DNA of 60,000 bases from Apostichopus japonicus. Its lineage: Eukaryota > Echinodermata > Holothuroidea > Aspidochirotida > Stichopodidae. Under the pieces are notes generated by a model that had not been told where the DNA came from, ran no database searches, and saw nothing but the letters and a program-made list of their open reading frames with translations. Positions 16,664-28,800 of this stretch are shown here, in pieces. Made by a program: the position numbers and the translations under genes. Position 1 is the first letter of the stretch; every line of letters starts with the position of its first letter. The stretch spans positions 20,585,376-20,645,375 of the forward strand of contig NC_092567.1 of NCBI RefSeq assembly GCF_037975245.1, in the 5' to 3' direction.

Positions 16664-19600
16664 GAAGAGCTATATACTACCACAAGTACTGATACGCCTC
16701 CCACTTCCTCTCACCCCTTCCACCCCTTTTCACCCCTCTCACCCCTCGCCCCTCTCACCCGAAGAGTGTTCGGCTCAGTTAGCTGTCAAGTGGTTTGGAT
16801 TTGTCATTTAGTCGTGGATTTTAGATGACATAGAAATATTTTTTTACAACTGATACGGTTCACTGATTTCATTTTCTCCCTTGTTATCTTGTATTTATAA
16901 TTGCAAAAAACTAGTGTTAAGCAGAAACCAGACCCACCCATATGAGTCACGAGTTGGTATATCACAAGTGGCGGAAGCTGCAACGGAAACGATTTCTTTA
17001 CAAGTTTGCAGGCCGGGTATATGTAGCACCACTTTTTAGATTCAAGACAATGTACGGGCCATTTCGCTTAGCAAACGGGGCGGTTAAGGAGGAGGGATGC
17101 AAAAACGGGGTAAGTGGGGGGGGGGGGGAGGTTAAGTGACGGATGAAGCTGCAAGGAAAGGAACTTGTGAGCAGGGGAAAATGTGAAAGGGAAACCTGGA
17201 GTATATGGAGAAAGATAAAACAGAACTAAAGGTTTTGTTTTATGAGATTTAAGACAAAGTGGCAGGTTGTGTATAAGCTAGCGGGAAGGTGAAGGGGGAG
17301 ATTCTTGAAAGGGGGGTGAGCAAATGGAGGGGGACGGGAAAATATTTGAGGAAAACCTGGGACGGATGGAGAAGAAGTCGGAAGCGAAAAGAAAAGTCAA
17401 GATCTTTCGTAGATAGATTCAAGATAATGTACCAAGCTGCATAGTCCATGTGATAGGAAGAGCGTGTATGAAGGGACGGGCGGGGGGGGGGGGGTGGGGT
17501 GAGCAGCAGAGGGTTGAGTAGGGACGTTGGAATGCTGAAGATGAAAACTTGGAATTGGTGGATATGCAAAGCAGGAACGGACATGACAAGAACATATTCT
17601 CCCCCCCCCCCCCATGACAAAAAAAAGTTTTTAAGGAATCTAACGAAATTTCAATGGAGGCACTCAGTAGAATATGGTACTATATATAAACTATTCTTTC
17701 TGTTGGGCCATAAAATTAGAAAGAAAAAGGGTCCAAGTCCTTTCAAAAATAATAAAATATGAAAAGAATAGAAAAAACATAGACCTCTGAAAGTTTAAAA
17801 TAAATTTGCGATGAAGTTTCCATCAATGGTTGCTAAAAGAAATAAGATGTTAAATGGAACTTGGTAAACAATCTCTCTTGAGAACTCTGCTTGAAATCAC
17901 TCCACGTTAGTTTGAGAAATTCAGAAATCTCAGTATAGGACTAGCCCACATGACTTGCAACTTATAAAGGAACCGTATTTCACAATAGGTTTTCACAGAG
18001 ATATCAAACCAAACACTATAATATGACGTCATGACCTCGATGGATGATTTGAATTCGAATTTTCGTGTTTCTATGCCACATAGTCGTTTTGATAAAAAGG
18101 AGAGGGGGTGGGGGAGACCGTGCGTCAGTCATTTTCCTGTCCTTATGTCTTTTCACCTTAAAATTGTAATACATGTCTAGAATACATAACATAATTTGCC
18201 CGCCACTCCCCCTCCCCATCTGCCCCCCCCCCACCCACCAACCCACCCTTCTCCCGGTAAGTGCCCAGAACAGGCACACCGATATAAATTAAGTACTATA
18301 AGCACTCGCCGAAAAGTCTCGTCAAAATCTTGTCCTCCATATGAACCCGGATGTCTCGAAATGTTGATAACATTCCTTCCAAGCTTGCGGCGGCATGAAC
18401 CAAGCGTGAACCGGATATCGCTTTTTGCTAGACTTTATGGACAATTAACAATCATTAAGCGAGCTATATAATGAACATTAAGTCTAATTAATTGGTATGC
18501 TTTTGTCATTAAACAATTCCGCTGTAGTGAAGACATCTGTTGTGGTGGTGGCAGAAATGACGGAGGTTTTACGTTCTGTTGAATAACGCACCATATATGT
18601 ACGTACAGTGTGTTGTTGGGAGCAGGGATGTAAATAATGTATTCCAACCGGACATTTATATAGCAATCACGCTGTCATACGTATAGTGGCGAATATTAGG
18701 ATATTAGAATAGGTGGGTGTGGTTTCGTGGTTGAAGACATTAGCATATAGGATCTACTGGGTGATTTAGTGTTTTTTAGTGTTGAAATAAAGAGCTATTG
18801 GTCTTATGGGGTCGGACGGAGGAGCGGATGAGGTGGGTGGGCCGGAGGGCCGTCCACCTTTTGCAAGACAACCTGCATCTAATTAAAAATTGTTTCAGAG
18901 TTTTGAAGTTGGGTGCAAATGTAGACGGTGGCAAGCTTTGCATTCACCACCAAGTGCCTTAGTTTTTTGTTTTTGGTTCGTACATCATTCTTTTCAAAAC
19001 TTCTACTTTGCTCTTATTTCAATGCTCTTGTCGAGATATCACGAGGATGTGTGGGGTGGAGGCGGTGGGGCGGGGAGGGTGCAGCCGGGTTAAAGTGCCG
19101 TCGTTCTCCCTTTCTTCGTGAGAATTGGACAGTACCGGTATGTGTCATGTATTGATCTCTGTTTGTCCATATTGATTTATAATACACACACATATACCTT
19201 GAAATGCATTTCGCCTCGCTTTAAACTACTCTATTCGGTCCCCCCCCCCCACCACCCACACCTCCCCCTCCTAACCCCAACATTTAATACCACGCATAGT
19301 TTATATATCTTTTTTAACGTACATATCGTATTGTCTATATGTTACCACAGAATGGATTTTATTCATTCAATTGGAGGTTCGCTATACAACGCTGGTGAAT
19401 TAATTCATCATAAATTAAACGAAATGGAATTTAGGCATAAAAATTTTTTCGTTGACTACAAAATTAAAATTCAGAGAAAAAAAAAACTTTAACTCAATTC
19501 GTCCTTGGATACCTTTTATCAATAATATGTAAATAATAAAAAATTAAAATAGAATACTTGTAGAAATGTGAATGAAAATCGAGTGGATGAAATTCACATT

Positions 19601-22400
19601 TTGATTTAAACACTATAAGATGTTTAATTTCTTGTCCAAATTTATAAATACTATCAAACTAATTAAGTCCTGCTTGAATATCTTTCATAATTACTGAAAT
19701 GGCTTTGAAAATTACCCTGATTATGTCAAACCTATATATAGTTAGCATTAACAATGCAAATTAGCAGTGTTGTATAACGTCATCATAATCGATAAAAGTT
19801 AGTAGATTTTAGTGCATGAGCATTTCGATCATATATATATATATATATTTTTTGGGGGGGATGTTTAGTTTATTTATTTTTTTTTTTTTTTGCTTGAGAA
19901 ACGCCAAGATCATCAAAGATTTGGGGATCTTCACCAAAAGAAGTTTAGTTTGCAAACGGTAACAGTGGTCATGGCGAGACATGTGAAATTGTCGAACACT
20001 TCTTTGAAATTTCGACCTTGTTTCGAAATTTCGACCTTTTCGGACGAAATAGTATGAGCGAATTTTTACAGTTTTGTCAATTATTCAAAAACCACAAAAT
20101 AGTCGAAATTTGACAGATTGTAATGAATTGATTGCCTGCACCTCTTTTTGCCAAAAAAATATGAATGCAGATGAATTATCGATTAGTGCTACTTATTGCA
20201 TCTCTATAGTTAAAATTAACAGTGAGGGGCCGGAAACGTATAGTCCTGCCTCCCACCACATTTTCAATGTGAGGGGAAAGATTTCCCATGCACTCAGACC
20301 CCTGTTCCCACGCCATTGCCCCGTTGGCTCCCATCCTGAGACACATTATCGGATACTTGCCAACCCATCGCTATAGGATAAGATCATGAAGACGTTACCG
20401 AGTGGGAAAACTATGAACTTGTGTGTATGACTTTGGAGACATGCCTGGTGGAGGGGGGGGGGAGGGGCTGTCATTATTAATTTTATTTTCAAGAAAAATG
20501 TCCAACGCCTCATTTTTAATCGTATTTCTAACAGGGGCCTTGGGTTTGTCCGAAGATGGACTAGTGTTATTGGGTGGTGGGTGGGGTCTTTGGCAATGGG
20601 TTGTGAATGGGTGACTGGTGGGTTATAGATGGGCGAACGAACCTACTTTCCAGCATACAAATATTGGTCCCATGGTTAGATCTCATTGGAAGTTAATTGA
20701 TATAATTTCAGTTTAGATTCTGTTAACGGAAAACACAACAACATCAACAACAGTTGTTTATATTTAATTAAAAACAAAAGCTAACGAAAAGACAAAATAC
20801 TAATCCCTTCACGCTTTATGAGATCATAATTTATTTCCAGAGAAAATATACATTGAATTGTTATCCACATGTGCCATATGCATATACGTCTTTTGTTTAT
20901 ACCTCCTGACACGACTGGAGTGCAGAAAAAGGACATGTTACTTGAAAAATAACCAAACAGGTTCATGTGCAAATGAAAGACATAAAATAAGCTATTATGA
21001 TACAGAGTTAACCTTTAACAAACGTAACAATCTCGATAACATTTAAAGGCATTGAAGACTCGCTGCACAAAGAAACGTCTCATGCCGGTAATCTGACCTA
21101 GTTTCGAATGAGGTGTGACAGAAGTGTTAGACACCGCCATCGATCCCAGAAAATACACACACAGCTTGCTACCGTCGGTAATTAGACACTAATGCACAGT
21201 CAATACATGCAGCTATGGTCAATACCCACAACACAGTGTACATAGCAGCGATGGGCATCTCAGGTCTAGATAAAAGAGAACAAGGTATCACGTTTCATTA
21301 CTGTCTGCATTGTGTAGCCACACGAAAAAAAACTTCACTTGCAAGCAACGGAAAGTTAACTTTTTCAGATGGCGGCAGGCGGTTTGGGGCGAGTCTTCAA
21401 TGCCTTTAAGTGGCTCATCTTTTAATATTTCTGTTCTTTTGTCCCCTTCTTGTTCTTCTTCTTCTTTTTCTTTTTCTTCTGTCTACTTTTACAGGCATTC
21501 ATACGATTTTGTTATTGTCGTTGCTGTGATATGCAACCTCGATATAGAGTGATTCATAAAAGTAAAATAGAAATAAATTGATAATTTGATGTTCTTTATT
21601 AACCAAGTGATTTAATATCAGGTTAATATCAATAAAGAAAATCATTAAAGAAGGACACCAAAATATTACTAGGCATGGGCCTTGAATTAGAAGCTTATCC
21701 CATTCGAGAACTAGATGGATTATGTTAGAGAGTGACTTTATATTTCATGCATAACAGCTTCTTGAATACAGAGGGGGGGGGGGAGGAGAATAGAGGAGAG
21801 GGAATGAGAGGAGAAGAGAAGAGAGAGGGAAGCAAGGGTGTGAGGAGAGATTAAGCAAAGTTATACATGCGATTTATTTGTTCAGCAAATACATCCAACT
21901 TTAGTTATAGCCTATTTAATAACGTCATCACCATATTGTATAACAATTTAATCTCCATACCAAATCTTCAAGTTGTCACTGAATTAATCGGATGTAATCA
22001 AAATAGTGATGTCTTATTGAGATATTACCGATGACTCATAATTACCCCTGGCTATCCACCCCGCCTTTTTTTGCCCCCTTTATTATCAGGACCTTTGTGC
22101 TCCTGTTTCTCGATCACTCGTACAATGTAACTTATAACATTAATCGTATAGTTATAAATATATTGAAATAGACGCCAGCCCAGGCTGTATCTTTGTTATC
22201 GAAAATGCGTTGTCACCTTAAGAACAAGTGCCATAAATATTTACATACAATCTCAGTTTGTCGATTTTTATCAATGAATGCAGATATCAGTTGTTGATAT
22301 AAACCTCCGGGTGAACTCTGTGGCTTATTATTAGTATCGTGAAGGATGAGTGGGCTATGAGTTTTAGTCATTCGACGACAAGGCGGTGAACCTTACCTAT
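16664..22400. other. Non-coding, low-complexity-rich stretch
   Basis: No gene could be supported. Poly-G or poly-C tracts occur at about 17116-17128, 17480-17494, 17601-17613, 18226-18234, 19240-19249, 20453-20462 and 21772-21783. A purine-rich zone spans 17080-17400. A (TA)n run followed by G- and T-runs lies at 19831-19891. Confidence 0.45.
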
Positions 22401-22479
22401 GCCGTCAGAGTAGCGCATTAGTTGGACATTTTCAATGACATTTTGACTTTATGATGTCATTTTTTGCCTTTTCATATGA

Positions 22480-22640
22480 GGTGACGGAACCAGTCGCCGC
22501 TCTTGGCCTACCGGTATACCGGTTCGAAACCAGAACGGCGTTGGGTTCAGAGGTGCCGAAGGCGCCGCCATTTTGAGTTGTCGAAGGCGCCGTTTTCCCT
22601 CCGCCTCTGCGGTCGCGAAAACGTGTCCATTTCGTACGAT
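22480..22640. other. GC- and CpG-rich patch
   Basis: This stands out from its AT-rich surroundings, with many CpG dinucleotides, two GAAGGCGCCG blocks, and a palindromic TACCGGTATACCGGT. It also holds a perfect Pol III B-box-like GGTTCGAAACC at 22520. I see no convincing A box or tRNA fold and no exon. It could be an unmethylated regulatory patch or a decayed element. Confidence 0.4.
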
Positions 22641-22699
22641 GCACCAACTACACCGTTTAAAATATTTTTCAAGCTCCCCTCACCCCCCCCCCCCCCCAA

Positions 22700-25628
22700 C
22701 GTTACCGATTGGATCGCAGAGCCATTAGTGTACACCCGTAGCAATTAATATCTCATTCCACCCGCCTCTGCACGAAACAGCTTTTACTTCGTGAAAGAGG
22801 TCAGGTATATATATAATACATGGGCGGACAAACAAAATTAAATAATGTATTCGTCTTATAAGGTAACTGTATCTAATTCGGTCACTTTATATCAAGCCTG
22901 GAACTAGACTGACACACATAGTGGCACAGAAATATATAACAATTGTATAAGCCTGTTCACTTAGGGTTGACATTTCACAGTGTCGCGCCGACGTGTGACG
23001 TTAACCTCGCCAAGTGAGGCTGAAGTGTTGTTATTGGAGTATTGATGATAAGAGCGTGACATGCATGTTTTTTCGCATTCTTCTGTTTTTCTTAATTTCA
23101 GGAGGTTTTCCCTATCAAACTTGGTTTGCTCATTCTCCTCAATCAATGTGCACTTTTGTTTTTTTTAGAGTATAGTCCCGATTCGATTTCACTGAACAAA
23201 ATTAAAATGTCTGCAATAGATTCTGGTCGAATCAGGCAATAGCAATTTAAGAGATTGTATTGCCACGTAGAACATTAAAATATAGCTTATTTATTCGTAG
23301 CATCGGAATCTTTTCCCCGATCCCTTAAAATAGGGCCCCTGAAACTGGGCAGGGGAGTGGGAAAAAACCACAAAAAATAACAATAGCAATGATTTTTATG
23401 CAAGCGTGCACGGTACATGACTGAGCATAGGTCTACATCTGCCCCCTCCACTAGCCCCCCCCCCTACCCCGGGTCTTTCTCAATCTCAAACCTGGGTCGG
23501 TCCCTGTTGAAGTTTATCTGTTAGACAATGGTATTGCGTAACATTTGTATTACCCAAGTCGTTTGATCGTCCTTCTCCGTTGATTCAGAGAGTGAGTTAT
23601 ACTCTTGGAGTTTTGCTTTTGGAGCTACTAGTTATTCAACCCTCGGCTGGTCTCTACTAGGTGGATTCATCGAAATCACAGAATGCCGACCCGGAGCGAA
23701 ATTCTGTTACAGATTTTTGTTAACAGTTTATACTTTGGAGCTGCGTTTTAAACCCAGATCTCTGCGTACGAGTTTAGACCTAATGTGAAACTGCATGCAA
23801 GGAACCATTGTGCATAATTGTATATACCTGTCCGTATATCTATACCGACAAACCTAAAAATTTGCATACTGACGAAATATAACTTGACAAAAACGTTTAA
23901 TATGTAATTAAGAAAAAGAACAAGTAATATAGGAACAAGATACAAAAGAAAAAAATACAACAACAAGGAAATTAAAGAAGTATGTGCGATAAAAATACAA
24001 ATCCATTAGTTCTGATTATTGATTCGTAATGAAATAAGAATAATTCTATATAGGTCGGTTATTGTTTCATTTAATTGTTAAGCTGGTGATGGAAACTTAC
24101 TCTACAGTAAAAAAAAAATTGCGGTTTTAGCGTTGCATATATACTTCTTCTTTTTTTACCCATTATTGACATTAATAAAGCAATAAAATATTCACAAGTT
24201 TATAATATTTATTGTGACTCGAACAAGGAAACAAAACCACGGCATTTCTATCACTTTTCTCTTCTCTTTTTTTTCATGCCACATTTTTTAGTGTTGATGG
24301 TTCTGTCTGACCAGTCGAAGGCACCAATGAACGTCACTGGTGACGTAAGCAAATCTACTTCACACTGACCCCCATACACCCCATACACCCCATACACCCC
24401 ATGCACCCCATGCACCCCATCCACCAAAGCTCGATACACAGTATAGGATATTCAATAGTTATACATAATGCTATACGCACACATACCCTCATTACCCCCT
24501 CATTAGCCCCCTCATACTAATATGTAACCTATGTAACCTAATATGTAACGTTCATTCTATATTCAGCAAGTTTAATACACACCACCCCCCCCCTGCACCC
24601 CACCCCCTGTCTTAGGGGAAATGAGGTAAATATTATAGGATTAGCCTAATAGTGCATTGTCGTGATTACTGTTCTGTTAATGTCCGAAAATATACAAAAA
24701 CGATGAAGGGGAGGTTAGGCTCAGTGATAGAGTACGGGTAAGGTATACTGGAATTAGGAGGAGTAAATGTTTTATCTTTTGTCTCCAACTTGAGCTTTCA
24801 GTCAAGAATTCTGGTATGTTTCTTGTCATTGACTAGATAGTTACTCAATTTCAATATAACGTTATTTGAGGCGTTATTTAACGCCCTGAATATGGATTTG
24901 TATTCCGTATAACGACGAAGTAATCCAATCAGAATGGTGTAACAAAGCAAATAGGCTTTTAAGAGTTGTAAATAGTACATTAATATATTTACAGTTTGCA
25001 TGTTTTTTTTATCTACCCTTGGCAATATCAATTCTATATACAAACAGTTTTTCCTTTTTTTTCCCTCTGGCAAATATTTTCAAAACGAATAAGCTCCAAT
25101 TGATGCAACATGTAGTTGTGTTAGCAAGAACGACCGTGGACACTTCATGTTAAACTTTCCAGTTGTCCGTACGAGTTATAACACTGAAAGAAGCAGAGAT
25201 TATTGGGTAATATTGCCAAATTGGAGTAATTACAACTATATACGTAGGTTTCAGTGTGCTGGAACTAGCAACGCGTTGCAAAATAAAATATCTTCATGAA
25301 ATACATTAAGCTCGGAATATATGCTTACCCCTCCACGTACCAACTGCTTGCACTCCAGCCACCCCCCCCCCGCCCCACCCTGCATACCCCAAATGGAAAT
25401 GGTCTGATTACGCCACCGTATTTGGCTTTACCCCTTTTCCTCTTGAATGTAATCGTGTTTTTCTCAACAACAACAAAAATAATCTTATGCCCCTATTTCT
25501 CCTTTTTCTGATCTAACACGACATATGCCTCCTATACATATCTATATATCTAGATATATACCTTTTTTGAACTGTTATATCAGTCCCATTATGTACGTCA
25601 CATGTAGATGATGCAATTAGTTTGTTAT
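22700..25628. other. Non-coding region downstream of the minus-strand neuropeptide gene
   Basis: This holds the 9-bp repeat at 24370-24424, C-runs near 23456-23463 and 24586-24593, and otherwise AT-rich sequence. No exon was seen. Confidence 0.45.
24370..24424. repeat. 9-bp minisatellite, about six units
   Basis: Tandem CCCCATACA/CCCCATGCA units. Being a multiple of three, the array gives a repetitive minus-strand frame (HGVYGVYGVYG) that is not supported as a gene. Confidence 0.85.
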
Positions 25629-25896
25629 TTATTGTTCTAAATCAAAATTTTCGAGATCTCGCAAAAGTTCCTCGACAAGATCCATTTCTAACTCATATTT
25701 TCTCATCTTCATTTCCCGCTCGGTCTGATTCGTCGTGTCGTCGTCGTCTGCGTCTTCTGTGCTATCATCGGACCCTGCCGGACTGTCTACGGGCTCCTGC
25801 CCGTAGAGGAGAGCTCGCAAGTCCGCTTCAGGGTCGTCTTTTTCCTTTGGTATAGTTCGTTCGTCGGCTTCATTATCGTCTGTATTTTCTTTGTCC
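25629..25896 (-). CDS. Neuropeptide precursor, coding exon 3 (acidic propeptide, stop codon)
   Basis: The acceptor TTAACAG has its AG at 25898-25897. The exon reads DKENTDDNEADERTIPKEKD, continues through a D/E-rich segment (DDSTEDADDDDTTNQ), and ends LVEELLRDLENFDLEQ then TAA. An AATAAA (minus strand, 25633-25628) overlaps the stop codon. No dibasic Lys-Arg pair occurs in this exon. Confidence 0.8.
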
Positions 25897-28800
25897 CTGT
25901 TAACAATGGATTCAAGAGAAAAGCGGAGAGTGAGTTTTCATCATGTGAATGCGTGTGTAACTGTGTCTGTATCTTTTAATATGTTGTACGACATTTTGAA
26001 CGCTATGGAATCCTCCCCCCCCCCACCCTTCATGTGATTATGTAATCAGGATAACGTGCAGACATAACACAAGTCTTTTTGAAGTATATATATATATGGT
26101 TCAAAGAACAACAACACTTTTAAATAGCAGTATCACCCTTCCTGTAATCTCTGTGTGAATCGATTGAGGCCTAAACACTATCTGACTAAGTCGATCGACG
26201 TCCAGATCGCGGATATATATGCGGATAACCTAACCACTAAGGCTATGGACGGTGATTGTTTGTCCAGAGGTTCGAAACCAATATGGAAGGTTGTAATTCC
26301 ACTGTAGGCGTTTGTCACATGTATCGAACAATACTAGTTCTGTTTTGGTGACATATTTGGCTTACTTTAGAGATCGAACATGATGCTAACCAACCTGAAA
26401 TAATTTGTGATTCCTAAAGCCGGATCTCGAAAGAGATACTTTGAACATACTTTGTTAATGAAATGGAGGTAAACGACAAAGGCAAATGAATATATATATA
26501 TCATTGAAATGTTAGTGAGTTGGAAAATCCAGAACAGTGAAAAAACTTGCAGCCTCCACCGGGATTCGAACCCGGGCCGTATATACGTATATATATATTG
26601 CTGTTTTGACAACCATTAGAAGGATATCTTTGAAGCATGCATGGTTGAGGGTCAACCGGTAAACAGCTTACATTTTAAAGCCATTTATCTTTTTTTGCTT
26701 TTAATCATGACATCCCCAGTCGAAAGTCCAGCCATATTGAGTAAGGGAATTGATTACGTATCACTATCTAAATGTGTACTTTATACCAGGATTATCCGGT
26801 GTAACAGAGCTAGCAAACACTAAAGATGTTTATCTGATGTTACGTCATAAAAAAACTAACCTGTACTGAACTGAACCAGACATATAACCTATACGAAATC
26901 GCATTTGTTGCTTAAGTTTGTAATATATCCATGATTATTGTATATTATTAAAACAGTTCGATATTCAAACAAATAAATCAAGTCCTATCGGTTTAAATGT
27001 GGTCAGCAAGTTAACCGAAATATGTCAGAAACTATAGTCAACCAGTGGTCTTTCATAATACTCGAGCTTGAATAAACATAATTTTACTGCCAACCTCCAG
27101 TATTCTTTGTTCGTCCATGAGACATCTAAATTGCTTTATTTAACATTCCTAGTATGTCTGGGAATACTTTGTAGAGTCAGGACCTTCGGGAAAAGGCTTT
27201 TCCAAACCATTTAGCATTTTCGATTTGTAGCATGCTAGAATTTACTAAAGGCTCATTTATCAAATAATGCATTCCTTCATTCATTCATTCATTCATCCAT
27301 TCTTTCTTTCATTCATTCATTCATTCTTTCATTCATTCATTCATCCATTCATTCATGCATGCATGCATCCATCCATTCATCCATCCATTCATTCATGCAT
27401 TCGTGCATACATGCATGAATGCATTCATTCGTTCATTCATTCATTCGGTCATTCATTCATTCATCGATCCACTCATTCATTCATGCATACATGCATGCAT
27501 TCATTCGTTCATTCATTCATCCATTAATCCATTAATTCATTCATGCATTCATACATTCGTGCATACATGCATGCATGCATTCGTTCATTCATTCATCCAT
27601 CCATTATTCATTCATGCATTCATACATTCGTGCATACATGCATGCATTCATTCGTTCATTCGATCATTCATTCATTCATCGATCCATTAATTCATTCATG
27701 CATTCGTGCATACATGCATGCATTCATTCGTTCATTCGGTCATTCATTCATTCATCGATCCATTCATTCATGCATTCGTGCATACATTTATTCATGCATT
27801 CATGCATTATTACATATATTCAGTCATTCTTTCATTCATTCATTCATTCATGCATTCTTGCATGCATTCATTCATTCATTCATTCATGCAATCAATCAAT
27901 GACAGTAGTATAGAAGTACAACCTATAGTGAGACGGTCTACAATATATCAATACTAATTCTGTGCCTAATGGCATCATTCTGTACTTGTGGTAATTTCCC
28001 ATTGCTAATATACCACTCATATATGAACAGTTCCTCACCAATTTCTATATAGAAACATGGTTGTCATACTGTCGGTACAAGTGCTTTGAACAGTGAAATG
28101 AAAGCAACTATAGAGACAAAGTATGAGCACAATTAAAGCATATAATTAATCACTAACTTGATTGAAAATATAGCTATGATATATATGGACTCAAACTTGT
28201 GAAACTAACATGAAAATGGTAAAAAAAAAATATATATATATATTTAAAGAAAAATAAATAACTTGGAATACTTACATATCGTCTAAAAGTCTCTTAAACA
28301 TTCCAAATACAGTTCGGCATTCCTCCGGTCGAAACCTCATTCCACTTCTGTGAAGAGAGAATATCAGGTGCGATATGAATTTTATTCTTATCATAAAATA
28401 AAGATCACGTGGTCCACACTATCGGTCCTGGTCACGTTAGAACACAAGGGATTGGCGGGAAAGAGATTGATATTGCACTGTATAGTGACTTTTATCTTAA
28501 TTAGTTTTTCCGGAAATTTTGTTTTAAATTAAATATATTTCTTTGTGTTCTTCTTTGCAGTCGGATAACAAGTCTGACGTACACATACGTACACCGACGT
28601 ACATATACGTACACGTACGTACACGTAAACGTGTTTTAAGGCATAACATCTTCATAAACACGCGGTCCCAAACTGAGAAAGAGAGAGACGTAATTCACAT
28701 TTTTAACAAACATGGCGACGGAAGACGTCTTTCCCCGATTGCTTTCGTCATTTTTACACACATTTTTACCAACCAACCAACCTACCTACCAAGCAACATT

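Larger units (their letters stand above)
25897..28275 (-). other. Intron 2 of the neuropeptide gene
   Basis: A 2,379-base intron containing two SINE family B pieces (about 26200-26305 and 26501-26578) and the CATT array (27267-27898). No further exon was seen. Confidence 0.6.

Noticed and set aside
22515-22530. tRNA gene suggested by GGTTCGAAACC
   Set aside because: No A box at the right distance and no cloverleaf could be drawn.
23101-23270. Plus-strand exon after TTTTTCTTAATTTCAG
   Set aside because: The acceptor is good, but the following frame is unremarkable, has no donor, and matches nothing I recognise.
27267-27957. Overlapping plus-strand frames rich in Phe-Ile-His-Ser
   Set aside because: CATT tetranucleotide repeats cannot form stop codons in any plus frame; low-complexity artefact inside an intron.
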